64,000 nucleotides of DNA from Actinoplanes campanulatus (GCF_014647795.1 NZ_BMPW01000016.1:1-64000); one strand, 5' to 3'. Shown: positions 27,986 to 36,974, numbered from the stretch's first letter. Notes: a model not told the origin generated them from the letters alone. Numbers and translations: made by a program.

Positions 27986-28981
27986 TCACGCCTCGGGGTC
28001 GATGACACCTATCCTCGTCACTTCCGGATTCCGCTCCAAGGCCGGCTTCTCCACGGTGTTCCAGATGCTGTTGACGCGCGGCTCGTGCGCCCAGGCCGTC
28101 ACCGCTCCATGCGCGTCGTCGGCGTACCTCTCGGAAAGGCGTGCCCAGACGTTGTCGGCCTGGTTGTTGCGAATCGGCGACCCGTCCTCATAGAGGAGCA
28201 TGCCGTCGAACCTGGCGCCACCCGGCGTCTGTTCGAGCGTCACCGAGGTCACGCCGTCGGTGTGTTTCTCGGCGTAGACCCGCATGGGTGTTCCGGCGCT
28301 GTCCTTGCCGGAGTAGAAGTTCGCGCCGTCGATGGGGCTGCGTACGTCGGCTCGTTCGACCTCGCGCATGAGGCGGTGGAATTCGGAGTTCTGTCCGAAG
28401 TGCTTGGCGAGTTGGCCGGCGTGCTGGGCGGCGGCCTTGGTGCCGGCCGTGCGGAGAAGTTCGGCGGCCTGGGTGAACGAGTGGGCGATCTCGCCCTCGA
28501 CCACCTGGAGCGCCTTGTGGACGAGCTGGCGGCAGGCGATCCGGCTGGCGGCGACGAAGAGCGGGATCTCGGCGAGGGTTGCGCCGGCCGAGACGGCGGC
28601 GGTGGCGATGGCCTGACCGACCTGGAAGGCGAGCAGGGTGAGCTGGGCCAGGTAGGCGGTCTTGAGGGCGACCGTGACACCGGACATGGCGATGAGGCCG
28701 GCGCCGATCAGTTCGACGGCGGTGGCCGCGTCGGCGAGGTGGCGGCCGGGGCCGTCGTCGCCGTTCCACCACTGTTCGAAGGCCTCGACGGTGGCGCCCT
28801 CGTTCTCCAGCCACACCCGGCGGGCGGCCGCGTCCGCGTCGGCGGCGTGCAGGCGCAGGCGGGTGCCGTGCTGGATCCAGGCCATGCCGTCGGCGTAGAG
28901 GCGGTCCTCGTCGGCTTCCGGCCAGCTGAGGCCGAGCCATTCGAGCGGCTCGGTGAGTTCCGGGGGCAGTTCGATGGTCAT
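27986..28981 (-). CDS. WXG100-type polymorphic toxin-like protein
   Basis: 331 residues. The N-terminal part (about 1-100) begins IELPPELTEPLEWLGLSWPE and contains FEQWWNGDDGPG, typical of the N-terminal domains of T7SS-exported toxins. An Ala-rich helical middle (100-215) leads to a C-terminal domain. That domain has NFYSGKDSAGTPMRVYAEKH, a TPGGARFDGMLLYEDG stretch, NVWARLSERYADDAHG and SIWNTVEKPALERNP. I recall this pattern at the C-termini of RHS/WXG polymorphic toxins; its activity is not assigned here. The start overlaps the WXG100-like stop by four bases and a small putative immunity gene follows. Confidence 0.65.
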   Translation of the reverse strand: MTIELPPELTEPLEWLGLSWPEADEDRLYADGMAWIQHGTRLRLHAADADAAARRVWLENEGATVEAFEQWWNGDDGPGRHLADAATAVELIGAGLIAMSGVTVALKTAYLAQLTLLAFQVGQAIATAAVSAGATLAEIPLFVAASRIACRQLVHKALQVVEGEIAHSFTQAAELLRTAGTKAAAQHAGQLAKHFGQNSEFHRLMREVERADVRSPIDGANFYSGKDSAGTPMRVYAEKHTDGVTSVTLEQTPGGARFDGMLLYEDGSPIRNNQADNVWARLSERYADDAHGAVTAWAHEPRVNSIWNTVEKPALERNPEVTRIGVIDPEA

Positions 28982-29292
28982 GATTCGGCCCTCAGTGCGG
29001 CCGCGGCCGTGGCGTCGGTGGCGGCGACGGCCCTGGCCTGTTCGGTGAGGGTGAGCGCGGCCTCGCCCATCTGCTGGACGTGGGAGCCGAGCGCCTGTAG
29101 GGCGTGCCCGAGGACGGCCTGGTAGGCGACGGCGAAGACGCCGCCGCTGTCGTCGCCGCCCCACGGGTTGCCGGGGCCGGCGACGGTGGTCTCCAGGACG
29201 GCGACGTCGTCGGCCATCCGCTGCGCGATGCCGGCCAGGGCGCGGCCGGACGACGCCACCGCTTCCGGGTCCAGTCTCATCCGTACGTTCAT
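28978..29292 (-). CDS. WXG100-like small secreted-type protein
   Basis: 104 residues, helical, beginning MNVRMRLDPEAVASSGRALAG. The central turn GNPWGGDDSGGVFAVAY is a W-x-G-type helical-hairpin turn as in WXG100 proteins of T7SS. The stop overlaps the start of the toxin-like gene, so the two are coupled. It may be the export partner or chaperone of the toxin. GGAGG lies seven bases upstream of its ATG. Confidence 0.7.
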   Translation of the reverse strand: MNVRMRLDPEAVASSGRALAGIAQRMADDVAVLETTVAGPGNPWGGDDSGGVFAVAYQAVLGHALQALGSHVQQMGEAALTLTEQARAVAATDATAAAALRAES

Positions 29293-29334
29293 GCCGTCAC
29301 CTCCGCTTCGGTCCGGTGGCGCTCGCAAGCTCGC

Positions 29335-29694
29335 TCATCGTCCGGCCGCCCGCCGGGAGAGGTCGTGCAGGGCCGCGGAGATCTCGGCGAAGCGGCGTTC
29401 GGCCGCGGTGTTGACGTCGGCGACGGCGTCCTCGTACGCCGTCCGGTGTTCCGTCTCCATGCCGGCCTGCGCCTCGGTGATCGCGTCGAACAGGGCGGTC
29501 CGCAGTTCGTCGACGGTGAGTTCGGTGACCTGCGGGTCGAGTACGACGTCCCACAGTCGCCCGTCGCCGTCGAGTTCGATGCGGACCAGGCCGTCGGCGC
29601 CGGTGCCGGCGGACGCGATGTAGTCGGCGGTGTCGCCGGATTCCACCGTGTGGGTGGATCGGGCGTGCTCACCGTGCCTCTGCGTGTGGTCCAC
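29335..29694 (-). CDS. YbaB/EbfC-like small protein
   Basis: 119 residues from a GTG at 29694 with GGGGAGG six bases upstream. A strand-rich segment (GLVRIELDGDGRLWDVVLDPQVTEL) is followed by a helix with TVDELRTALFDAITEAQAGMETEH. This is the YbaB/EbfC arrangement. Such proteins are common beside WXG100 genes in Micromonosporaceae, where they probably act as accessory or targeting factors rather than as nucleoid proteins. First gene of the minus-strand cassette. Confidence 0.6.
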   Translation of the reverse strand: MDHTQRHGEHARSTHTVESGDTADYIASAGTGADGLVRIELDGDGRLWDVVLDPQVTELTVDELRTALFDAITEAQAGMETEHRTAYEDAVADVNTAAERRFAEISAALHDLSRRAAGR

Positions 29695-29906
29695 CGCGGC
29701 CTCCCCTCGCTGCCGTCCCGCGCGGATCGTGTGGGTATGAATACCGCTGTTGCACGCTTCGGGTTCAAGCCGACACGCACCGTTTCGGTGGTGGTCCTGA
29801 ATGGACTGGTCGCGACCGGTCCGGCACGAAAGTCGCACCGGGGACGCAACGCGGTGACCGGGCGGGTCTGGGATAGGTTTTATGGCGCGGACAGGAGGTG
29901 ACGGCA
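29695..29906. promoter_or_regulatory. Divergent promoter region, toxin cassette / FtsK-like operon
   Basis: 212 bases between the divergent YbaB-like and FtsK-like genes. They must hold promoters for both. Sequence at 29860-29885 (GGTCTGGGATAGGTTTTATG) is locally AT-richer and could include a -10 box for the plus strand. No strong inverted repeat or RNA gene is seen. Confidence 0.35.
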
Positions 29907-32486
29907 GTGGCTGATTCGACTCTGCGGGTCCGGCAGGCCGCTGCTCTGCACCGGCAGGCGGTGGCGGCGGCGGACGCGGCCGCTGTCGCGTTGGAGGCGT
30001 ACGCTCCGGCCGCCGCCGACCCGCGTGAGCAGCATCGTCTGGCCGACCGGCTTCGGGCGGCGGCGGCGCGGTTGGCGCCGGGCTGGCTGGGGTCGACGCT
30101 TGACGCGTTGTCCCCGGTCGCGCCGCTGGGTGGGGACGGGATACCGCAGTTCGTCCGGGTGGGGCTGGCGCAGCCGCTCGACGACGTGCGTTTTCCGGCC
30201 GTGGTTCCGCTGCTGGGCACCGGTCATCTGACGATCGACGCGACGGCCACCGATCCGCGGGTGTTCGGCCTGCTGCGGTCGCTGCTGTTGCGTCTGCTGG
30301 CGGCCGCACCGCCGGGTTCGCTGCTGGTGCGCGCGGTGGACGGGGTCGGTGGCGGTGCGGTGTTCGCGCCGTTCGAGGAGCTGTCCGACGCGGGTCTGAT
30401 GTCGCCGCCGGCGACCGATCGGCAGGGCCTGCGGGATGTGCTGTCCGAGGCGGAGAAGTGGCTGCGCCCGGCCCGGTCCGGCGGCCGGCGGGGGCGGCGG
30501 GATCGCAGTCTGCTCGTGGTGATCGCGAGTCTGCCGGAGTTGACCGAGGGCGAGGAGCTGCGGCGGATCGCGGCGCTGGCTCAGCAGGGCCCGGATTCCG
30601 GGCTGCATCTGATCGTGGCGGGCTGGCCGCCGCCTCCGCTGACCGCGGAGACGACCCAGGCGCCGCTGCCGCGGACGACGGCCATCTCGGTGCGCAACCC
30701 GTATGCGATCGTCGGCGACCCGCCGGGCGGGACGTTCGGGTCGGCGCCGGCGGCGACGTGGCTGAACGCGCCGGTGTTCCTGGACGAGGATCCGCCGCCG
30801 CGCCTGATCGACGCGGTCTGCCGGGAGCTGGCGGCCGATTCGGCGGAGGCGTCCCGGGTCGCCCTCTCCGACCTGCTGCCGGACGAGGAGTTGTGGTCGC
30901 AGGACGCGGCGGCCGGTGTGGAGACCGTGGTGGGCCATCACGGTGACGTGCCGCTGGTGCTGCGGTTCAACGACCTGACCCCGCACTGGATGCTGGGCGG
31001 TCGGTCCGGCGCCGGCAAGACCGCCTTTCTGATCAATGTCCTGTACGGGCTGGGCGCCCGCTACAGCCCGGACGAGCTGGCGCTGTACCTGCTGGACTTC
31101 AAGGAGGGCGTGTCGTTCGCCGAGTTCGTCCCGACCCAGCGGGACCGGACGTGGCTGCCGCACGCCCGCGCGGTCGGTGTCGAGTCGGACCGGGAGTACG
31201 GCCTGGCCGTCCTCCGCGAGCTGGACGCCGAGATGGGCCGCCGGTCGCTGGCCTACAAGCGGGCCGGGGTGTCGCGGTTCGCCGATCTGCGGGCGGTCGC
31301 CGCCGAGGAGGGCCGGGGTGGTTCGCTGCCCCGGGTCCTGTGTGTGATCGACGAGTTCCAGGTGCTGCTGGCCGGCAACGATCCGATGGCGGCCGAGGCG
31401 GTGGCGCTGCTGGAGTCGCTGGCCCGCAAGGGCCGGTCGTACGGGATCCATCTGGTCCTGGCGAGCCAGACGGTCCTCGGTGTCGAAGCGCTGTACGCGA
31501 AACGCGACTCGATCTTCGGCCAGTTCCCGGTGCGGATCGCGCTGCCGGGCGGCGGGGACGTGCTGGAGCCGACGAACGACGCGGCGGCCGGCCTGCCGAT
31601 GGGCAGCGCCGTGGTGAACACGGCCGGTGGCCTGGGCGGGCCGCGGGGCGCCACGCGCGGGCACGAGCGGGTGGTCCGGTTCCCGGATCCGCACGCCGAT
31701 CAGAGGCTGCTGAGCGATCTGCGGCACCGGCTGTGGGGTGCCCGCGACCAGGAGGCGCAGCCGCCGCGGGTGTTCGCGGGTTACGCGCATCAGCATCTGG
31801 CCGACGATCCGACGTACCGGGCGGCGCTGGCGGGCCGGGTGGCGCGCCCGGCCGCGCTGGTCGGCCGGGTGATCGACGTGGCGCTGTCGTCGGCCGCGTT
31901 CCCGTTGGACTCGTCGCCGGGCCGGCATCTGGCGGTTCTGGGCTCGCAGCCGGCCGGGGCCGAGGTGCTGGACGCGGCGGCCCGGAGTCTGGCCGCCTGC
32001 CACCCGCCGCGGACCACCCGGTTCGTGATCGCCTCGATGGTGGCCGAGGGTGACGAGCTGGCCGCCGAGCTGGCCGCCGAGATCGGGCACCGGCAGGAGG
32101 TGACGGTGGTGGACGCCGCCGGGCTGGCCGCCGAGCTGGATCCGGAGCGGCCGGGTTACCGGGTGGTGTTCGGGCTGGACGCCGCGCCGCCGGGCAGCCT
32201 GACCGGCCTGCGGCGGCTGTTGCGGGAGGGCCCGAGCCGTGGCGTGCATCTGCTGTCCTGGTGGCGCGGGGTGCGCCGGTTCAATGAGGAGACCGGCGGC
32301 AGCATGGGCCGGGAGGATGTGGCCGGTCTGCTGTTCCTGAACGTTCCGCAGTCGGACGTGTCGCTGATGCTGGGCCGTCCGGTGGACTGGCAGCCGCGGG
32401 AGAACCGGGCGCTGCTGCACGACCGGCATGCCGATCGCACGGTGACCGTGGTCCCTTTCGTAGCGCCGGAGAGTGACGCGCCGTGA
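29907..32486 (+). CDS. FtsK/SpoIIIE (EccC-like) secretion ATPase
   Basis: 859 residues from a GTG at 29907 with GGAGG eight bases upstream; a GTG at 29898 is also possible. An N-terminal helical region (1-100) and a strand/helix domain (100-340) lead to an FtsK/SpoIIIE motor with Walker A GGRSGAGKT (K371), LYLLDFKEGVSF and Walker B LCVIDEF (D482, E483). A second, degenerate ATPase-like domain near residues 670-820 has LAVLGSQPAGAEV in place of a P-loop, with no Lys. No TM helices; the next gene probably supplies the anchor. Tandem FtsK domains with WXG-like neighbours point to type VII-like export rather than DNA pumping. Confidence 0.82.
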   Translation: MADSTLRVRQAAALHRQAVAAADAAAVALEAYAPAAADPREQHRLADRLRAAAARLAPGWLGSTLDALSPVAPLGGDGIPQFVRVGLAQPLDDVRFPAVVPLLGTGHLTIDATATDPRVFGLLRSLLLRLLAAAPPGSLLVRAVDGVGGGAVFAPFEELSDAGLMSPPATDRQGLRDVLSEAEKWLRPARSGGRRGRRDRSLLVVIASLPELTEGEELRRIAALAQQGPDSGLHLIVAGWPPPPLTAETTQAPLPRTTAISVRNPYAIVGDPPGGTFGSAPAATWLNAPVFLDEDPPPRLIDAVCRELAADSAEASRVALSDLLPDEELWSQDAAAGVETVVGHHGDVPLVLRFNDLTPHWMLGGRSGAGKTAFLINVLYGLGARYSPDELALYLLDFKEGVSFAEFVPTQRDRTWLPHARAVGVESDREYGLAVLRELDAEMGRRSLAYKRAGVSRFADLRAVAAEEGRGGSLPRVLCVIDEFQVLLAGNDPMAAEAVALLESLARKGRSYGIHLVLASQTVLGVEALYAKRDSIFGQFPVRIALPGGGDVLEPTNDAAAGLPMGSAVVNTAGGLGGPRGATRGHERVVRFPDPHADQRLLSDLRHRLWGARDQEAQPPRVFAGYAHQHLADDPTYRAALAGRVARPAALVGRVIDVALSSAAFPLDSSPGRHLAVLGSQPAGAEVLDAAARSLAACHPPRTTRFVIASMVAEGDELAAELAAEIGHRQEVTVVDAAGLAAELDPERPGYRVVFGLDAAPPGSLTGLRRLLREGPSRGVHLLSWWRGVRRFNEETGGSMGREDVAGLLFLNVPQSDVSLMLGRPVDWQPRENRALLHDRHADRTVTVVPFVAPESDAP

Positions 32487-33166
32487 CCGACCAGGCGGAA
32501 CAGCACGGAGTGATCCCGGTGCAGGCGGGGCCACCGGCGCCGGGGCCGTGGGCGGACTATCTGGAGGCGGCCCGGGAGCTGGACGCGCTGCGCCGGGCGG
32601 CCAGTTCGTCGGCGGGTGAGCATGCCGCGACGGTGGCGGCCGCACGGCAGGAGCTGACCTCGGTCCGGGCGCGGTTGGCGCCGCAACGGGCTCGCCTGGC
32701 GCGCGATTTCCGCGTACCGGAGAGGGATCTGACGCCGCAACCCGCTGAGCAGGCGGCGGCGCTGGACCGGGTGGCCGGTGGACCGCCCGCCGTGCTGACG
32801 GCGCTGCGGGAGGCGCGAGTCACCGCGGACGCCGCGGATCATGCCTTCATCGGGCCGGTTCCGGCCGGTCCGGTCCGGCCGTGGGCGCGCAACCTGCTGA
32901 TCTACGGCCCGTTCGCGGCCGCTGTGCTGATCGTGCAGGTGCTGCTGTTCCTGGTCGCCCCGCCGGGTTCGTCGTCGACCTACGCGCTGCTGTGCGGGCT
33001 GAGCATGCCGCTGCTGGCGTTCGGCATGGGGTGGGCGACGATCGGATTCGTCTACGGCGCTGAGGGGGCGAAGGTGGATCGCACGCCGGTGGCCGGGCTC
33101 ATCGCCTGTCTGACGCCGGTGCTGCTCACCTGTGCGGGCACCGGCCTGGAAGCGTTGTTCAATTAG
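32483..33166 (+). CDS. Membrane partner of the FtsK-like ATPase
   Basis: 227 residues; GTG start overlaps the ATPase stop by four bases. A cytoplasmic helical, coiled-coil-prone N-terminus (about 25-120, rich in Ala/Arg/Glu) is followed by three hydrophobic segments (about 137-157, 163-190 and 203-222). No catalytic motif. Coupling to the soluble ATPase suggests it is the membrane docking or channel subunit, analogous to EccB/EccD/EssB-type parts but not visibly homologous. Confidence 0.6.
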   Translation: MTDQAEQHGVIPVQAGPPAPGPWADYLEAARELDALRRAASSSAGEHAATVAAARQELTSVRARLAPQRARLARDFRVPERDLTPQPAEQAAALDRVAGGPPAVLTALREARVTADAADHAFIGPVPAGPVRPWARNLLIYGPFAAAVLIVQVLLFLVAPPGSSSTYALLCGLSMPLLAFGMGWATIGFVYGAEGAKVDRTPVAGLIACLTPVLLTCAGTGLEALFN

Positions 33167-33169
33167 GGC

Positions 33170-33430
33170 ATGGCGAACGTCGAGGAAGTCAAGGTCAACG
33201 TAGCGGCCACGGTGGACGGCGCCCGGCAGGCGGTCGGCGGCATCCGGGCCGTGGCCGATCAGCTGGACGAGGCGCTGGCCCGGATGCGGATGACCGCGGT
33301 CGGTTCGTTCCATCCGGCCGCCGCGGCCGCGATCGCGCATCTGGAGCAGGCACGGGCCCGGTTGGACGAGGCGGCGCAGCTCACGCATGCGGCGATCGAC
33401 TCGGCCGATCAGTACCGCAACGTCATCTAG
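33170..33430 (+). CDS. Small helical WXG100-sized protein
   Basis: 86 residues, three bases after the membrane partner gene. It is almost entirely helical ([22 protein letters not shown], a GSFHPAA break, then [16 protein letters not shown]), like a helical hairpin of the WXG100 class but without a WXG motif. A plausible substrate or co-factor of the FtsK-like ATPase. Its 3' end overlaps the convergent folE by eight bases. Confidence 0.6.
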   Translation: MANVEEVKVNVAATVDGARQAVGGIRAVADQLDEALARMRMTAVGSFHPAAAAAIAHLEQARARLDEAAQLTHAAIDSADQYRNVI

Positions 33431-34067
33431 CGTTGATCAGGGCCATCGCCTCGGCCCGCACCTTGCCGTCGGTCTGGAAGCCGCCGCGCACGGCCGAGGT
33501 GACGGTCCGGGCGCCGGCCTTGCGGATGCCGCGCATCTCCATGCAGAGGTGCTCGCACTCCAGGACGACTATCGCGCCGCGGGCGCCGAGCTGCGTCATC
33601 AGCAGGTCGGCTATCTGCGACGTGAGGCGCTCCTGCACCTGTGGGCGGCGGGCGAACACCTCGACGAGGCGGGCCAGTTTCGACAGGCCGGTGATGCGCC
33701 CGTCGGTGCCGGGGATGTAGCCGATGTGCGCCACGCCCTTGAACGGCAGCAGGTGGTGCTCGCACATGCTCTGCAGCTCGATGTCGCGGACCAGGACGAG
33801 TTCCTCGTGGTCCGCCTCGAAGCTGGTGGTGAGCACGGTGGCCGGGTCGACCCGCAGGCCGGCGAACAGCTCCGCGTAGGCCCGGGCCACCCGGGCCGGG
33901 GTGCGCTGGAGACCGTCACGGTCCGGATCCTCACCGACGGCGATGAGGATCTCCCGGACCGCCTTCTCGATCCGCCCGAGGTCGACGGCCTGCTCCACCG
34001 GGGTACCGGTGAGCTTGCCGTCGACCAGGCGGGCGGCGAGATAGTCGAGTTCCTGCTGCGTACTGAT
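33423..34067 (-). CDS. folE: GTP cyclohydrolase I
   Basis: Converts GTP to dihydroneopterin triphosphate, the first folate step. Zinc ligands and active-site segments are visible: [46 protein letters not shown] and [10 protein letters not shown]. The first conventional start is GTG at 33998 (191 residues). Codons with strong GC3 bias continue upstream ([16 protein letters not shown]) as far as the ftsH stop without any ATG, GTG or TTG. An ATC at 34067, overlapping the ftsH TAA by one base, has GGAAGG nine bases upstream, so I extend the gene there (214 residues). The start is uncertain; the function is not. Confidence 0.93.
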   Translation of the reverse strand: MSTQQELDYLAARLVDGKLTGTPVEQAVDLGRIEKAVREILIAVGEDPDRDGLQRTPARVARAYAELFAGLRVDPATVLTTSFEADHEELVLVRDIELQSMCEHHLLPFKGVAHIGYIPGTDGRITGLSKLARLVEVFARRPQVQERLTSQIADLLMTQLGARGAIVVLECEHLCMEMRGIRKAGARTVTSAVRGGFQTDGKVRAEAMALINAR

Positions 34068-36100
34068 TAGTTGCTGCCTTCCGCACCGTTCGCGTTCGGG
34101 TTCTGGCCGACCGCGATCTGCCCGTCCGCCTCGGCCTGCGCCTTCAGCGTCTCCCGCTCGGCGGGGGTGAGCACCGGCGGCGCCTCGGAGGGCAGGCGCT
34201 TGCCGAAGCCGTTGAACGGCGACATCGGCGGGCGCTTCGCCACCCGGGCACAGATCCGGTTCATGTCCTCCTGAGTGATGGTCTCCTTCTCCATCAACTC
34301 AAGCACCATGCTGTCGAGCACGTCGCGGTATTCGACCAGGATCTCCCAGGCCTCGTCGTGGGCCAGCTCGATCAGGGCCCGGACCTCGCCGTCGATGTCG
34401 GCGGCGACCGCGTCCGAGTACGCCTTGTCGTGGCCCATGCTGCGGCCCATGAACGGCTCGTCGCCGGTGGTGCCGTACTTGACGGCGCCCAGCTTGGAAC
34501 TCATGCCGTACTGGGTGACCATGGCCTTGGCCAGGTTGGTGGCCTTCTCGATGTCGTTGCCGGCGCCGGTGGTTGGCTCGTGGAAGACGAGCTCCTCGGC
34601 GGCCCGGCCACCCAGCGCGTACGCCAGGGTGTCGATCATCTCGGCACGGGTCTGCGTGTATTTGTCCTCGGTCGGCAGGACCAGCGTGTGGCCCAGCGAG
34701 CGGCCACGCGGCAGGATCGTCACCTTGTGCACCGGGGCCGAGTGCGGCAGAGCGTAGGCAACCAGCGCGTGCCCACCCTCGTGGTACGCGGTGATCTTCT
34801 TTTCCTTGTCGCTCATCGCCCGGGTGCGGCGCTCGGGGCCGGCGATGACCCGGTCGATCGCCTCTTCGAGGTAGTCGTTGCCGATCGCCCGCTTGTCGTG
34901 CCGGGCGGTCAGCAGCGCGGCCTCGTTGATCACGTTGGCCAGGTCGGCGCCGGAGAAGCCGGGCGTGCGGCGGGCCACCGAGTCGAGGTCGACGTCCGGC
35001 GTGAACGGCTTGCCCTTGGCGTGCACCCGCAGGATCGCCTTGCGACCCTCCATGTCCGGGTTGTCGACCGGGATCTGCCGGTCGAAACGGCCGGGACGCA
35101 GCAGGGCCGGGTCCAGGATGTCCGGGCGGTTGGTCGCGGCGATCAGGATGACGCCGCCCTTGGTGTCGAAGCCGTCCATCTCGACCAGCAGCTGGTTGAG
35201 GGTCTGCTCGCGCTCGTCGTGGCCACCGCCCATGCCGGCGCCACGGTGCCGGCCGACGGCGTCGATCTCGTCGACGAAGACGATCGCCGGAGCGTTCGAC
35301 TTGGCCTGTTCGAAGAGGTCGCGGACCCGGCTGGCGCCGACACCGACGAACATCTCCACGAAGTCCGAGCCGGAGATGGAGTAGAACGGCACTCCGGCCT
35401 CGCCCGCGACGGCCCGGGCCAGCAGCGTCTTACCGGTACCCGGGGAGCCGAACAGCAGCACACCCTTCGGGATCTTGGCGCCGAGGGCTTGGTACTTCGT
35501 CGGGTTCTGGAGGAAGTCCTTGATCTCCTGGAGCTCCTCGACCGCCTCGTCAGCACCGGCCACGTCGGCGAACGTGGTCTTCGGCGTGTCCTTGGTGATC
35601 ATCTTCGCCTTGGACTTGCCGAAGTTGAGCACGCGCGAGCCGCCGCCCTGCATCTGCGACATGAAGAGCAGCAGCAGGACCACGAGGATCGCGATCGGCA
35701 GCAGGTTGATCAGAATGCTGAGGAGAATGTTGTCACCGGAGACCGTGGCGTTGACCGTGCCGGAGATCCGGTTCTGGTCCTTCGCCTGGTCGACCTGGTT
35801 CCAGATCTCGTCGGTGAGCTCGTACGGATACTGGGTCTCGATCTTGTCGGTCGACTTGTTGTTGAACGTCTCGGCCTTTTCGAGATCGATCTGGAGCGTC
35901 TGCTCCTTGTCCTTCTGGACGACCTTCTTGATCCCGGGTTGGTTCAGACGGTCGAGAGCGACCGAAGTGTCTACCCTCTGGTAGCTCGGACCACTGGTGA
36001 AGAAAGAGCTCAGCGCCACTACGCCGATGATCACCAGAATGATCCAGACCACCGGGCGGCGGAAGAAACGCGTACGTTCCATACTGTTGTCGGGCGCCAA
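34067..36100 (-). CDS. ftsH: ATP-dependent zinc metalloprotease FtsH
   Basis: About 677 residues; membrane AAA+ protease that degrades misfolded and regulatory membrane proteins. Two TM helices ([38 protein letters not shown]) flank an extracytoplasmic domain. Walker A GSPGTGKT, Walker [12 protein letters not shown], the SRH region [19 protein letters not shown] and the protease motif HEGGH all follow. A TTG at 36100 has AGGAGG ten bases upstream; the ATG at 36082 (MERTRFFRR) is closer to family usage but has no SD. The TTG sits in the loop of a perfect 7-bp hairpin. It precedes folE as in mycobacteria. Confidence 0.96.
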   Translation of the reverse strand: MAPDNSMERTRFFRRPVVWIILVIIGVVALSSFFTSGPSYQRVDTSVALDRLNQPGIKKVVQKDKEQTLQIDLEKAETFNNKSTDKIETQYPYELTDEIWNQVDQAKDQNRISGTVNATVSGDNILLSILINLLPIAILVVLLLLFMSQMQGGGSRVLNFGKSKAKMITKDTPKTTFADVAGADEAVEELQEIKDFLQNPTKYQALGAKIPKGVLLFGSPGTGKTLLARAVAGEAGVPFYSISGSDFVEMFVGVGASRVRDLFEQAKSNAPAIVFVDEIDAVGRHRGAGMGGGHDEREQTLNQLLVEMDGFDTKGGVILIAATNRPDILDPALLRPGRFDRQIPVDNPDMEGRKAILRVHAKGKPFTPDVDLDSVARRTPGFSGADLANVINEAALLTARHDKRAIGNDYLEEAIDRVIAGPERRTRAMSDKEKKITAYHEGGHALVAYALPHSAPVHKVTILPRGRSLGHTLVLPTEDKYTQTRAEMIDTLAYALGGRAAEELVFHEPTTGAGNDIEKATNLAKAMVTQYGMSSKLGAVKYGTTGDEPFMGRSMGHDKAYSDAVAADIDGEVRALIELAHDEAWEILVEYRDVLDSMVLELMEKETITQEDMNRICARVAKRPPMSPFNGFGKRLPSEAPPVLTPAERETLKAQAEADGQIAVGQNPNANGAEGSN

Positions 36101-36107
36101 GCGCCCG
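36091..36107 (-). promoter_or_regulatory. Hairpin around the ftsH TTG start
   Basis: Seven perfect base pairs, CGGGCGC (36091-36097) with GCGCCCG (36101-36107), enclose exactly the three bases of the putative TTG start codon (36098-36100). It lies between the SD and the alternative ATG, so it may tune start choice or expression. Confidence 0.35.
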
Positions 36108-36272
36108 GACCCTCCTGATCGGCGTCCTGGTCACCTCAACGTCGCCGCGTGGTGGGCGGCCCCTCCGGCGCTTGTGACGACTACGCCATTGGTCACTCGA
36201 CCGTACACCGTAGGTGCCGCCAACGAACCCGTGAGGCGGTAGCGCGAAGACCGGGTATCGGTGGGGAAGTCA

Positions 36273-36297
36273 GGGCGGTTCAGGTGCAAAACCGCCC
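36273..36297 (-). terminator. Hairpin between hpt and ftsH
   Basis: GGGCGGTT (36273-36280) and AACCGCCC (36290-36297) form an 8-bp stem with a 9-base loop, about 40 bases past the hpt stop. A likely terminator of the tilS-hpt unit. The remaining 170 bases up to ftsH presumably carry the ftsH promoter. Confidence 0.45.
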
Positions 36298-36334
36298 ATA
36301 ACGACCAATACTGAGAACACGCTGAGAAAGCGGT

Positions 36335-36910
36335 TCAGCTACGGGCGTACACCTCGGGCTTCAAGACCCCGACGTACGGCAACTCCCGGTAGCGCTCGGA
36401 GAAGTCCAGCCCATACCCCACGACGAACTCGCTGGGGATGTCGAAGCCCACATACCGCACCGGAACCTGCACCTTGACCGCGTCCGGCTTGCGGAACAGG
36501 GCCACCACCTCGACGCTGGCCGGCTGCCGCGACTCCAGGTACTTCATGAGCCAGGAGAGGGTCAGACCGGAGTCCACGATGTCCTCGACGACGAGCACGT
36601 GCCGGCCGGCGATGTCCCGGTCCAGGTCCTTGAGGATGCGCACCACGCCCGAGGAGGTGGTGCCCTGCCCGTACGACGAGACGGCCATGAACTCCATCTC
36701 GGTCGACGGACCGTGCTTCCCCAGCGCGCGGGCGAAATCGGCCATGAACATGACCGCACCCTTCAGCACACAGACCAGGAGGATGCCACCGTCGGCGTCG
36801 GCGTGGTCCACCGACACCTGCTTGGCAAGTTCGTCGATCTTCTCCCGGATCTGTTGCTCCGAGATGATCACGTGGTCGATGTCGGTGTCGTACCAAGAGC
36901 CATCAGCCAT
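36335..36910 (-). CDS. hpt: Hypoxanthine phosphoribosyltransferase
   Basis: 191 residues; salvages hypoxanthine and guanine with PRPP. The PRPP loop is HVLVVEDIVDSGLTLSWL (catalytic Asp pair). It also has GGILLVCVLKGAVMFMADF for the pyrophosphate-binding loop and VGYGLDFSERYRELPYVG for the purine pocket. The ATG at 36910 gives normal length. It follows tilS by 64 bases, the standard tilS-hpt-ftsH order of Gram-positive bacteria. Confidence 0.96.
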   Translation of the reverse strand: MADGSWYDTDIDHVIISEQQIREKIDELAKQVSVDHADADGGILLVCVLKGAVMFMADFARALGKHGPSTEMEFMAVSSYGQGTTSSGVVRILKDLDRDIAGRHVLVVEDIVDSGLTLSWLMKYLESRQPASVEVVALFRKPDAVKVQVPVRYVGFDIPSEFVVGYGLDFSERYRELPYVGVLKPEVYARS

Positions 36911-36974
36911 GGGCCTAGCCTGCCGTATGGAAGTTACCGTTAGGCCAACGGGGCCAGTTTCCGAACGGGACGCC

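Noticed and set aside
29758-29770. GGTTCAAGCC resembling a tRNA T-loop between the divergent island genes
   Set aside because: No acceptor stem, anticodon arm or D-arm can be folded around it.
29880-32645. A 921-codon minus-strand open frame opposite the FtsK-like ATPase
   Set aside because: Arg/Gln/His-rich translation without domains; the plus strand has Walker motifs, an SD and coupled downstream genes.
18640-33430. The block as an actinomycete integrative element (AICE) or ICE
   Set aside because: No integrase, excisionase, replication protein, relaxase, tRNA att site or flanking repeat was seen.
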